From the NCBI RefSeq assembly GCF_019578655.1, contig NC_063259.1, forward strand, positions 15,156,489 through 15,220,488: a DNA stretch of 64,000 bases, read 5' to 3'. A model generated the notes under the pieces. The model searched no databases and was not told the origin of the DNA. It worked only from the letters and a program-made list of their open reading frames with translations. Numbering within the stretch: the first letter of the stretch is position 1; each line of letters starts with the position of its first letter. The translations under genes and the position numbers were made by a program. The DNA is from Ricinus communis (Eukaryota > Streptophyta > Magnoliopsida > Malpighiales > Euphorbiaceae). Below, piece by piece: positions 52,944-64,000 of the stretch.

Positions 52944-53757
52944 TCGAATATTTTTAAGAGGATAGGATTAGATGTTGAGATTTGTTCTAGGCATAGAGAG
53001 GACTTTGAACTTATCTATAATGTTTTTAATGAATATATATGTACAAGATGTATTTGGCTTGGTTGCTATCTCAGAGTGGATGTGTATACGGCTGCTAATA
53101 ATTTGCCGTTCTTTTCTTTATTTAAGAAAATGTTGGATGAATTAAATGAAGAGAGCATAGGATTATTTTGTAAAGTCGCTTGGGCCATTTAGTTTGCTGG
53201 CAACCTATGGGTTTCTAAGAATACTAAACTTTTTTAAACTATTAAAATGGCTAAAAAGGTTTATAATAACTAGTTATAAGCTAATTCATATGACCTTCAA
53301 AGTCACTAAGTGAAGCTAGAGAATGGTCGAATCAAGATTAACATTGATGTTAAGAAGTGTTTCCAAGAAGGTTAGGGTTAGAGGTGATTGCACATGATGC
53401 AAATAGTGATGTTGTTCTTAAAACTAATAAATTTATTGACAATCCTTAGACTGAGGTTGTTGCTAAAGCCCATGTAGTTCTGTTTCCTATTCGTATTGCA
53501 AAGAGTATTACATGAAGAATGTTGTCATTGAAAATGAGACTCTTCAATGCTATTTTAACTTTTGTAAGTGAAATTCCTTATCTAAATGAGCTATATACCA
53601 TGCTTGACGATATTTAGTTCTCAAGTATATTTTCTATTTTAATATAAAATTGTCTAATGTTTGTCGTAGAGAGAATTCATTTGCTCATGCATTGGCTGCT
53701 AGTATGGATCGAGATGCTTTATATGCTTGGATTCTAAATTTTTTGTGGCTTTTTTGA

Positions 53758-54305
53758 ATTTTCTTGAGGTTCTTATTTGACATTGTTGTTTTGTATTTTT
53801 TAGTATTTCATAAAAAAATTGTGCTACTAAATACTAATAATGGATATTACTCGAGCAATAGTCTCGTAAATTAATTTTGTTGATTAGAAGATTGGATGAG
53901 TATGTGTAAGGATGTGCATAGTCTTTGTTAAGATTATTTTGCAAGTTTAAGAAAGATATATATCTTAAAGTTGATGCAAATAGAATTCATAAAACAAGGT
54001 AAGCAACTTTGAGATATCAAGAATAAGGTACTTTAAAGAAAAAGAAATTCATGAAGAAACTAGAAAACTACAGTATTAGAATATCAAAATAGAAAGTTAT
54101 AGTATCTCAAATTATTAAGTAGGTGATTTTTCTTAATTTTCTTTGTTAAATAGATCTGGTATTCTCTGCTTTTAAAAACCTTTTCTTAAAACTACATTTT
54201 CAAAAATGACAAAAAAAAAATTAGATTAATAAGATTCTTTTGGAAACTTGTTTGAAATTTGGACGACCATAACTTAATTTATTAATTATCTAGAGTAAAT
54301 AAAAT
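53758..54305. other. Short AT-rich spacer
   Basis: Region between the end of the LINE coding relic and the outer solo LTR. An A-run near 53812-53818 could be the remains of the LINE tail. No other feature seen. Confidence 0.4.
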
Positions 54306-54380
54306 AGTCATGTAATACCCGAGAAAAAAAAATAATAATAAATAAATGAATAAATATTAATAAATAAATAATAATAATAT

Positions 54381-54412
<32 letters not shown>

Positions 54413-54909
54413 TTTCCTTCCTTTTGTTCTTTTTTCCCCTCCTTCTCCTTCTTTCCTCTTTCCCTCCCATTTTCTCCTATCGTCGTCCAACTCTTCTCCC
54501 TCGCCTGCGCCGAACCAGCTCTCGCTATCGCCCTCGACCTTCCTTTCCCTCCCTTGTCGCCAAGCCGCTTCTCCTTCTTCATTCCCTTTTGCTGCCGACG
54601 TCAAGCGAGGAAGAGAAGGAGCTGCTGACGCTAGTCCAGGCACCTGCCATCCACCAATTGGCTGCCCGACGTCGGAATCAAGCTCCTCATCGTTGAAAAC
54701 CCCCAAGCTAAGCTTTCCCCATCATTTTCCGTTGCCGGTAGCCTCAATGAATCATCACCGGAGTAGCGCCTTTCCGGCCATGATCCGATCTCCTCCGACC
54801 AAAACTTTTGCTTTTTGGACTCCCTGCAACTCAAGCTTCTCGTAGCGCCCGACCACCGACATCATTCGGACCACGGTGCTTTCTGGATGCGTAAAATTTT
54901 AGATTTCGG

Positions 54910-57739
54910 TGTCACGACCCGATCTGTGGACCCGTGACCAGCACTAGAGAATGGGTAGGCGTAAGGCCACCGAATCCCGTAGTAAGCCTGACATTCACTA
55001 ACTTAATTAAATCTCATCTAATATTATTGATGTCACAATTTATCTAAACCATTAAATTCTACATATTTAATTCGGTATGCCAGTAGAATTAAGCAAGACT
55101 TGAAACTACATAAAATTACAAACGATAAGTCTATTATTTCTACTGTGGAGAATGTAAGATTTTACAAGTCAAACATACCAAATCAATTACATCACCCGAT
55201 GATGAAGGAGTCGGGTTGCTAGATAAGAGCCGCGGGAAGACTAACAATCACAAATATGAAAATATAGTGAGTTAAAATCATATATCCAGAAACAGTTACA
55301 AACACTTCAATAACACATTTATTTAATTTGAAATAGATACTAAGTCATGCAAAAATAAACGTGTTATGCCATGCTTAAATAAAAATAACTTTCACATACT
55401 ATAAGATGGAGTACCTCAGCAGAACCCTAATCCCAACACTAAACATCTCGACTCTCTCTCTCATTCTAATAGAACTGGCGCCCAGAAAGCGAAGCTCAAC
55501 CAGGGTCCTTAAATCCAGTTCAATCACTTAATTATCACTAACTCTCTTAGCCTTTCGGCTCTCTTACTCCAATAAGACTGGCGCCCAAAGTGCGAAGCTC
55601 GACCAGGGTCCTTAAATCCAGTCCGGTCACTTAAGTTTCCAAATAAGTCGGCGCCCAGAGAGCAATGCTCGATCAGGGACCTTTACTCTGGCAAACACAC
55701 TCTACTAAGCCTAGAGAGCGATGCTCGACCATGGCAAGTCCGAAATTTACCTTTTTTTTTACTTTTGCTTTCAGTCTCGGATTCATACCGGTGCACTCAT
55801 CAAAGAGCATGTTCTACAGCCATCCGATCCCGACTCAACACAAAACAATAAAATCATAATGCAGAAAATGAAACTTATATAAATAGTGATTAAAATAACT
55901 GATTAAAATATTAAATCATGTAATTAGAATTATTTCATAAAATCTCAGCATAACACATGTAAACGGACATATGACTTTAACTCAGAGCTTTGACGACCTC
56001 CTAGCTCTGTTCCGATGTCTCGGGTGGAGCGAGCCGAACTGACAGATTATCTAATCACAAAAAGCAATTGATCAATAACGTTGAAACATTTGACAATTAA
56101 CCCTAGGTCTAGATTCCTAGGCGTGAATTCTAAAAATCTCGACTCGGGTAAAACGGGCCTGTAAAATGGGTCCAGGACTTGCCAGAAAATATTTTAAATA
56201 TTTAATAATTTATTTTAACGGGAGTCGGGTCCCTAAGACGTCACTATTTTTCCCCACTCCATCACACATCATAATTCACGACTAAAGGCACATAGTCCGA
56301 CAAATAATTATTTTAACTAACAATATTTCTAATGCTCAACACAATTCAATGACACATAATTTACCAAAGAATTCTAAAATTAACGGGCTAGAGAAATTAC
56401 GGAGACGCTTGATCGCTCGGTCGACTCGCCTGCAGCCGTTGGAGTCCAATCGACCATTCGAACGCAGCAACGGGCTCGAAATGAAGAGCTGATGACAATT
56501 CCCGCTTCCGATCTTCTGATTCGACCTCCGACTATCCAGAGAGATTTATGGACAATCTCAGCCATCGATTTTCAAATGGAGTCCGATCACCACGAAACCG
56601 GTGCCAGTAGAAAGCTTGAGCTGAGGAGAGTCTGGATATGCCCTCCGATCATCCATCCCTCGTCGGAGCTCGCCGGAAAAGCCAGAAAATGCGGCTGCCA
56701 ACACCTCACCGGAACTCCCTCCTCTGGCCAGCAAAGCCGACGCCGCCACTCCCAAAAGGAAGCCCTAAACTCACCTGTCAAAACAAGACTGACGTCGCCG
56801 CCATTGGACACCGAGAACGCCTTGGAATGGCTCACCAACCCCTTATTGTTTTCTCTGCCTGAGCCGACTCTTCGACTAGCCACTTGTTAATCCTCAATGA
56901 TCGGCCACCTGACGCCCTCTCCTTCCTCCTCTCTCTCTCTCTCTTTAGCGACCCCGACGCCCCCTTCTTCCTTTCTTTCTTTTCTTTCTTTCCTTATCAG
57001 CAATTAGTACCTGGACTTTTCTTTCTTACCATTTAGTCCCTTAACTTCCTTAATTACTAACAATTTCGCCCTACAAAATTTCTGATTGACCCTCCAACTT
57101 TTCTTCAGCTTTTCAATTAAGCCCCTAATTATTTGATTTGGGCCAAATTGAAATTATTGAAAAAAATAGAATTACTTATTTACCCTTGCTTTTAAATATA
57201 AAATTACCAAAAAGCCTTTGCCAACATATTTAATTATAAAAATTCCAAACATACAAATTTTCGTTAAAACCCCATATTAATAAAATTATACTTTTAATCC
57301 TTGTTCCAAAATAAATTTCCAATTTCCTCCTAACACAATTAATTTAATTAATCATTTGCTAAATATTTTTCAATTAAAATTTAACACCATTAGCAAATTT
57401 AAAATGCCGTTTTTTCCCAATAATTCTTTTATAAAATATCCTTTACTAATTCTTCCATAACTCTAAAGTATAGAATTTAATTTATATATATTCATTTGGG
57501 AGAAAATTCGAATAATCAAAAATATAATTTATTTCTCAAAGAATTTACTTAATTAATTTCTTAAAGATCAAACTAATTGGATATAAAAATAACTACTTTA
57601 TTTGTCGAGCATTAAAATTTCCATTTCAATCATTCCAATTTAAACCAAATAAAAATAAAGTAAAATTAATTTAAATAAAAACTCATTTATTAATTATTAT
57701 TAATATTATCATTATTAAAGAAAAATTCCAGGTATTACA
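54910..57739 (-). mobile_element. Inner solo LTR of the same family, opposite orientation
   Basis: On the minus strand it begins TGTAATACCTGGAATTT (57739) and ends CGGGTCGTGACA (54910), 2830 bp. The flanks TTCGG (54905-54909) and TTCGT (57740-57744) form a target duplication with one mismatch. Aligned in inverted orientation to the outer LTR it shares AATGGGTAGGC, CGTAGTAAGCC, GCAGAACCCTAA and CTCGGGTGGAGC. It is longer than its host because of about 600 more bases in the AT-rich start. The open frames at 56380-56890 on both strands fall in its GC-rich segment and are not genes. Confidence 0.85.
55469..55740. repeat. Internal tandem motif in the inner LTR
   Basis: Three to four spaced copies of GGCGCCCAGARAGCGAAGCT, each followed by CGACCAGGGTCCTTAAATCC, start near 55478, 55580 and 55650, with a reduced one near 55710. 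The outer LTR carries two matching copies in inverted orientation at about 58840-58945. The motif therefore belongs to the family and is not a local event. Confidence 0.75.
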
Positions 57740-59528
57740 TTCGTCTCGGTATAATTTTATTTGGACCTTAAAAATTATTTTATAATTTTAGAAAATATTT
57801 TTCTATTAATCATCAATTATAGATAATTTAATTTAATTAGATTTGATTCATTGTGACTTAAATTTAAATATTACAATTAATTGGTATGATTAATTATTAT
57901 GTTGTTTTGTGGTAGATGTGGTTGTGTTGAATTAGTTCAAATACCAGAAACTTTTGTGTGGGTTGGTTGTCAAAATAAATATTATATTGGACCGTTTGTG
58001 AGGAAATTGTGATATATGGTGTGTTGCAGAGTTGTAAAAAATTATGTAGTTTTGGTGGCCCGACTCTTGTTAATTAATTATAGAATATTTGAAGTTTTTC
58101 TAATAGGTTTTGGACCTGTTTTATACAGGGGGTAAACATCCATATTTTAGAGGAGGTTCTGTCGAATTTTAGGTAGAATTTCTGAGTCTGAATTAGCAGT
58201 CTAATCTAGGAGGTCTAGGCCTAGAAAAAATAAGAATATCTTATTAACTGAGTATTTTCGTAAATAGATAATCCGTTCATCCAGCTAGCTCCACCCGAGG
58301 CGTAAGAGCAGACTGCAGAGCGCGGCAGAACTGTGAGTTAAAGTCATATAATCAACTGTGCCTTTGCCATGTCTAAATTAAATGCAATGCTAATTGATTA
58401 ATAATTATTATAATTATTATTATCGTTATTTTGAGTAATTTCATTTGATTGATAATTAGCACGAATATTATTAGCATTATTATTAGTAAATTTGTTTTCG
58501 TTTTATTCAATATCATATTCAATGTTATTTTAATATAGTTATTATTAATACACATAATTTGTATGTTTGCTTCACCCGAGACTACTAAATTTTAATTCTC
58601 AATATGTTATTGAATATATTGTGTTTGCCTATAAATATACTATTTATAATTATTTTATATATATATTATGATTGTGACATTGGGATGAGGCGACAGTATA
58701 ACATATGCCATCTGATGAGTTGCATCAGAACCGTGTGTGCACTGATAATAATCAGAGATATATCGTAAATGTTATTTTTGGGTTTTATCATGGTTGAGTA
58801 TAACTCTCTGGGCTATCGAAGTTTGACTGCTGGAGGAGGGTCTCTGGTCGAGCGTTGCTTTCTAGGCGCCAGCTTATTTGTGAATCAAGCGTCCATACTG
58901 GATTTAAGGACTCTAGTTGAGCTTCGCTCTCTGGGCGCTAGACCTATTGAAACAAAAGTGCCGAAAGGCTACTAGTATTGGGGTTAGGGTTCTGCTGAGG
59001 CACTCGTCCCATAACTATTTCAATTGTATTTTTCTGAATTATGGCATATCACGTGTTTTAATATAATATGACATGTTATTCCAATTTAATGAATATTAAG
59101 TTGAGGAGACTGTAATTGATATAGGATTATATAATTTTAACTCACTCTCAAGGTTGATAGTCTCAATTTAAATTTTTCAGGTGATAGTTAGGTTCCCTGC
59201 CGTTCTGGGTTTGTTAGCCCGACTTCCTTCTCCATCGAGCCTATTGTAATTAACTTATACTTTCATATTTTTAATTATTTAAAATTCTAGACTCTCCGCA
59301 ATAGTATACCTGATATGTTATATTTGATATGGTCTGTATCAAATTGCGGAATGTTGTTAATGTTCAGTTAGAGACTTGTGAATGGCATGTCAGACTGGTT
59401 TAATATTATATTTTTATATGCATATTTGAAATGGTGATTAGTAAGGCTTACTACCTGTCTTGATAGCCTTAAGCCTACCCATTCCGTAGTGCAGGTCACG
59501 GGACCATAGATCGAGTCATGACAAGTTA

Positions 59529-60135
59529 TTTCATAAAAATCACATCATTAAAGTTTAAAGTTTGATTTTAAGGCCTCCGATTTACCATTAGAAAAAAATA
59601 CAGTTAGATGTACAAGTACAGTACTATAATTTAGATAAAAAAATTTCTTGTCTAGGCTTAGTGTATGTCCCCACCTATACACTAAATCGATAGATGATTG
59701 ACATATATTCATTAATTTTAAATGATGCTGTGTGTATCAATCATCCAATACTGAAGTATAAAATATTCATACATACGTGTCACTCTCGTATTAGTTGTGG
59801 TGTATTCACCAAGCCTCGGTAAGAATCTCCCTTTGTATAAATTTTAAAATAGCTAGATTCTCTCTCTTGTCTAAGATAATCATAATTATTTTGCTTATAA
59901 AAGGAAGTTGAGTTTCATTGTTAAGCAATGAAAGCATGATTTTAATTCAAAAAATATATATTGAAATTAAAAACTTTTATTTACGAGCTCAAATAGATAA
60001 AATTCTTCATTTCTAGGCATCTAAATTTTTATTTTTTAAGAAAAGATCTTCTAAGGATAGAGCCTTTTGTTTCTATATAGGATTGTTTTGAGAGAGTTCA
60101 CCATATTTCATCTTTGTAAAGATTGAAAAAGCACA
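59529..60135. other. AT-rich spacer between LTR elements
   Basis: No recognised feature. It contains a phrase TGTATGTCCCCACC near 59661 without assignment. Confidence 0.4.
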
Positions 60136-60745
60136 TGTTAAGCTTATTAGTAATTACAAGCACCTAATGAAGTTTGTGAATAAATGTTTGCAAGCAGATG
60201 TAAGCTTGTGGGCATGGTAGTGAAGATAACTTCCTAAGTTTTTTAATCTCTATTATATGGGCTTACATATTTAATAACAATTACTTTAATAGTTATTTCT
60301 TAGTAGGCTTATTTAAAATGATTCATTTATGTAGAGCTTATAGACTTTTGGATTTTGATATGGATTAAATGTGTGGATATTATTATTGACCCATATAGAC
60401 TTAATATGATCATATTAGCTTAGTATATAAAGACTCCTAGGTTATAGTTTCCAATACATCAAATCATAACTTCTATTCTCTACCCATCAGAGACAAAAGG
60501 CAAAAAATCCTAAAGAATTCAGAGATTTGATCGAGGAAAGTTACACCTGTTGATTTAAGCACTCATTCCGCAAAAGATTTGATTGCTATAATAAAGACAT
60601 GTATTTGTGGCTAAACTTCCTTAATAATTATGGTATTGATAGTTTTCGATATTAGGATTTGATGATGAATATAGGTTTTGATATATGTGATTTATATGTA
60701 TTTTCATGGATGATTCATTGTTCGTTGTTATAGATAATAAAGTAT
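60136..60745 (+). repeat. Probable left LTR of a second, older copia element
   Basis: Begins TGTTAAGCTTATTAG (60136), has a TATATAAAGACTCC box near 60424, and is followed by a degenerate primer-binding site (GTGATATTAGAAC, about 60751-60763; canonical TGGTATCAGAGC). It precedes a gag relic at the expected distance. The right LTR would lie outside the window, so the borders rest on motifs only. Confidence 0.4.
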
Positions 60746-61434
60746 AATAAGTGATATTAGAACACTTATCCTGTTAAATTTTTAGGATTAAAATTGATTT
60801 TTTTTTCTTCATATAATTGCGTCTGATTTGGTTATAAGGCCTTACATGTTCATCAGTTTTTCAAAGTTTTTATTTTGACAGTAAAGTTCATTCTGACTGA
60901 ATTCTTAATATATATATATGAGATTTGCATGTATTTAGGTTTCATAATAGTATTATTAAGGTGTTTGAACTTTGTCAAATATATAAATTTATAGTTTTAC
61001 ATACACTAATTGTTATCAGAATTTCAAATTAAGTTAATTGAAACAACTTGTTACCAAAGTAGCCATTATTGTGTAAACTTAATTTGATTTTAAGCACAAA
61101 ATTTTTGTGCATTCATTGTTTATATAAATATTGATCAACACAAAGGAGGATTAATATTTGGCCAACCAAGAAAAATGCTTGCGATGATAAATATTTATAA
61201 TTATACAATTGTTACCCATGTGAGTAATAGTCGGTCCAAAGAAAGGCTATTGTTTGATAGAATTTACTATCAATACTTGATCATTGAAGGTATCATTTAC
61301 AATTGATATTTTTATACACATATTTATTGTCAAGTTGTGCTAGATATCGTTAATTTTATGACATGTTTCTTAATTGTATGATATTTCTTTTTCTATATTT
61401 AGTTTCAGTAACTGCAAATAATGTTTCTGCTCAA

Positions 61435-64000
61435 ATTAGTGTCATTCTTATGCTGAATGGTATAAACTTTAAGGTCTAAAAAGAAAATATGAAAATCGTT
61501 CTCAGCTGTATGGCTTTAGACCTTGTACTTAGGACAGAGCAACCTACTTTAGCTGAAGATACTTCAAATGAGGCTAAAGTTGAGAAATGGATCACTCTAC
61601 TGCATGAGTCTAATTATCATGAAACATTCCATATTGAAAGTGTTTCGAGGCTCTATTTTTTAGAGCAATAATGTTAAGAAATCCTTTAAGGCCATATAAC
61701 AATATTTTGCTAAGAATGACAAATCAGAAACAAGTAACCATTTTACTGCTATGATTTTTATGAGGTATAAGGGAAAATGGAACATAAAGGAGTACATTAT
61801 GGAAACATCAAACTTTTACTATAAAACTAAAGGCATTAAAGCTAGAGATAAATGAAAATGTACTCATGCATTTAGTTCTTATTTCTTTTCCTACATAATT
61901 CAACCAACTTAAGATAAGTTGTAATACTTAAAAGGATAAATGGACTCTTAATGAACTTATTTTACAATGTTTGCAAGAAGAGAAAAGAATCCAAAAAGAT
62001 AAGATTGAAAGTGCTTATTTAGCATCAACCTCTGATAATAATAAAAAGCATTTAGTTCTTATTTCTCTTCCTACATAATTCAACTAACTTAAAGAAGAGA
62101 AAAGAATCCAAAAGGATAAAACTGAAAGTGCTTATTTAGCATCAACCTCTTATAATAACAAAAAAAAAGAGGGTTAAGGATACTACAACTAGAACACCTT
62201 CATAAAAAAAGCGAAGAAGCAAAGTGATGAATTTTTTTTTTATAAAATGGGAGGACACATGAAGAATGAGTGTTCCAAATACGTCGCCTAGTGTGCAAAG
62301 AAGGGTAAAATCCTCACTTTAATTTGTTCCTAAGCTAATTTGACTTTTGTACCTATAGACACTTGATGATTAGATTCTAGTGCTACTACTCACATAAGTG
62401 TGTCTATGCGGGGCCACCTATGAAAAACTACCACTAACTGATGCTGAAAGATTCATTTATATGGCTAATGACAATAAAGTTTCTATGGAAGATATAGGGC
62501 ATTTTAGATTATTTCTAAATACTAGTTGTTATTTGGATTTAGTTGAGACTTCTGTTTCTCTGTTATTTAAATAAAATTTAATTTCTATTTCCTCTTTGAA
62601 CAAATGTGGATACTTTTATGGTTTTGAAATAAAAAATCTAATATCTCTACAAATTCAAGTTTTGTAGGTACTGGTATTTTAGTTGATTGTCTTTATATGC
62701 TAGAAACTACTACTTTCTATAATGAAATCCTACATACTAGCTCAAAAGGTACGAAGTGCATTAACTGAGAATTTTACTTTCCTATGGCATAAATGTTTAG
62801 GCTATATCTCTAAACAGAGAATTCAGACGCTTGTATTGGATGGAATCCTTGATTCCCTTGATTTAACAAATTTTCAAGTGTGTATTGAGTACATTAAGGG
62901 AAAGACAATAAACATAAAGAAATCAGGTGCCAACAGACGTTCAGAAGTCTCAGTACTAAAGCATACAATTATCTATAGTCCATTCCCTACACTAGGATAG
63001 AATGGTCAATAGTACTTTATTACGTTCATAGATGACTACTCAAGATATGGCTACCTATATTTAATAAGTGAGAAATTTCAATCTATAAACATGTTCAAGT
63101 CTTACAAAGGTGAAGTTGAACTTCAACTTAGTAAGAAAATTAAAGCTGTCAAATCTGAACGTAGTGCAGAATACTATGGCACATATGATAGATCATGTTA
63201 ATAACGTCCAAGACCCTTAGCTAACTTCCTAAAAGAATGCGATATCGTCTCACAGTATATTATGCCGAGCAAACCTAATATGAATGGTGTTATTGAAAGA
63301 CAAAACATGATGCTTAAGGACATAGTAAGAAGTATGATCAGACATTCTTCTCTACTTGAATCTCTTTGGGGATAAATATTAAAGACTGAAGTATATATCC
63401 TTAAAAGAGTACCCAACAAAGTAGTAACTAAAATCCCATATTATTGATGGACTGGTAAAAAGCCCAGTATAAAGCACTTATACATTTAGGAATGTCCAAC
63501 TGAAGCAAGGCCTTATAGGTCCAATAAAAAGAAATTAGACTCTAAGATACTTTAAGGATGTGCAAAACGCTTTTGAGGATATAAGTTTTATAATTCCACT
63601 ACTTGATTTTTCTTTGAAATCAGAAATACGAGATCTTAAGGATGTAGAGTTTGTGGGGGAAGGATACAAGAATGTCTCTTTTGATAAAAAAAAATTATCT
63701 TTGAAGAAGAGAAATTAGTTTCTCTTCCTAATATTGTTATTGATATTGATCAAGTAATAAATTCTAATATTGTTCAAGAAGTAACTCTGATTCAAGACAA
63801 CAATGAAGTTCTTCCTATAGAGCAAACACAACAACCTTAAGAAGTGTCATTAAGGAGATCTACTAAAGAAAGGCGAAATGTAATTCCAGATGATTATTAT
63901 GTATTCCTCTTGGAACAAGAAGATTATGCAGGCTTAGTGGAAGATGATCCAATCAACCTTCACAAAGCTCTTTGAGGTTTCAATTCTCAATTTTAGATTA
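61435..64000 (+). pseudogene. Second Ty1/copia relic: gag, protease, integrase, running off the right edge
   Basis: Gag: MKIVLSCMALDLVLRTEQPT at 61489, followed in shifted frames by EQYFAKND, KALKLEINENVLMHLVLISF and KDKWTLNELI (61690-61970). A knuckle-like C-K-H-C remnant lies near 62235-62280. Protease: LDSSATTHISV (near 62370), where DSGA reads DSSA. Integrase: LWHKCLGYISKQRIQTLVLD (62722-63000), FITFIDDYSRYGYL (near 63025), EYYG near 63165, and NGVIERQNMMLKDIVRSMI near 63280-63345, then the LWG motif near 63364. Stops and frameshifts are abundant. It belongs to a different copia lineage from the 40.5-kb element, judged by motif wording. The reverse transcriptase lies past the edge. Confidence 0.8.
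61868..62172 (+). repeat. Partial tandem duplication inside the second copia gag
   Basis: GCATTTAGTTCTTATTTC begins near 61869 and 62048. The second copy repeats CCTACATAATTCAACTAAC, then skips about 60 bases and rejoins at AGAAGAGAAAAGAATCCAAA and GTGCTTATTTAGCATCAACC. It is a duplication with an internal deletion. Confidence 0.8.

Larger units (their letters stand above)
47465..53757 (+). pseudogene. Decayed LINE (non-LTR retrotransposon) with RNase H
   Basis: ORF1 begins near 47465 (MVLTEEKAEELNL). It has a DUF4283-like nucleic-acid-binding region (TFNSIWKLHSGFKKNNGDGI; IQLWVRIYNLPWKKMN) and a zinc knuckle CX2CX4HX4C (CYTCRGIRHIDVKC, about 48028-48069). ORF2 survives as fragments: endonuclease-like RHLGWASNKYTW (near 49950); the linker SHWLKENEKNLSYFYKKATQ (50487-50720); FRPISLC and LRVDMRRAYNRMKW of the reverse transcriptase (near 50970 and 51180), where the usual AYDR/AFDR Asp reads Asn; and a C-terminal RNase H-like INIDVKK...VAKAHVVLFPI region (53330-53500). 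Stops and frameshifts are everywhere. A TRIM element at about 48668-49529 separates ORF1 from ORF2. Ends, poly-A tail and target duplication were not fixed. Confidence 0.8.
54311..59523 (+). mobile_element. Outer solo LTR (probably Ty3/gypsy), interrupted by a second LTR
   Basis: The sequence begins TGTAATACCCGAG (54311) and ends ATCGAGTCATGACA (59523). It is split by the inner LTR at 54910-57739, so its own parts are 54311-54909 and about 57745-59523 (about 2.38 kb). The flanking 5-bp sequences, AGTCA (54306-54310) and AGTTA (59524-59528), match at four of five positions. No retroviral-type coding region is present, so it is a solo LTR formed by recombination. It has an AT-rich start, a CT/GC-rich middle, and a 3' half with repeated GGCGC/CGAGC motifs. 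The gypsy assignment is inferred from long LTRs with TGTAATACCC ends and is uncertain. Confidence 0.8.

Noticed and set aside
54407..54834. Several frames of 67-108 codons on both strands, with Arg/Pro/Ser-rich products
   Set aside because: They lie in the GC/CT-rich part of the outer solo LTR and have counterparts in the inner LTR; no protein family is visible.
56380..56890. Frames up to 132 codons on both strands
   Set aside because: They lie in the GC-rich segment of the inner solo LTR and are explained by base composition.
54311..59523. A single foldback transposon with very long terminal inverted repeats
   Set aside because: Two separate sets of TG...CA ends with separate 5-bp target duplications fit nested LTRs better than one element.

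Overview
This is nuclear DNA from a dicotyledonous plant. The genes have GT-AG introns and plant-specific products, intergenic DNA is very AT-rich, and plant transposon families are present (Ty1/copia, hAT, PIF/Harbinger, an RNase H-bearing LINE, and a TRIM whose LTRs carry 5S rRNA-derived sequence). A rosid, perhaps from the Malpighiales, would fit, but that is a guess. I found no bacterial operons, CRISPR arrays, tRNA genes or viral genomes.

The left 24 kb is the gene-bearing part, with four genes. (1) The 5' portion of a PHD-finger chromatin remodeller of the PICKLE-RELATED/CHR4 type lies on the minus strand and runs off the left edge. (2) A complete seven-exon S-formylglutathione hydrolase gene on the minus strand encodes 285 aa. 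(3) An intronless gene on the plus strand encodes a 321-aa protein with about six membrane segments. (4) A complete five-exon peroxisomal 2,4-dienoyl-CoA reductase gene on the minus strand encodes 298 aa and ends in the SKL peroxisomal signal. These are housekeeping genes with no visible shared pathway. Several carry local tandem duplications in their introns.

From about 24 kb to the right edge I see only transposon remains and AT-rich filler. In order: a decayed PIF/Harbinger transposase (25.4-26.5 kb); a hAT element with matching terminal inverted repeats and a perfect 8-bp target duplication (31.8-34.1 kb), sitting in what looks like an older LTR; a 5.6-kb copia element with nearly identical LTRs and a perfect 5-bp target duplication but broken reading frames (40.5-46.1 kb); a decayed LINE (47.5-53.8 kb) interrupted by a Cassandra-like TRIM (48.7-49.5 kb); two solo LTRs of one family nested in opposite orientation (54.3-59.5 kb), which together form a long imperfect inverted repeat; and a second, heavily decayed copia element from about 60.1 kb to the right edge.

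No new biological system is evident. The most informative observations are the nested solo LTRs, the Cassandra-like element inside a LINE, the hAT deletion derivative with precise ends, and the contrast between young LTRs and broken coding sequence in the copia element.
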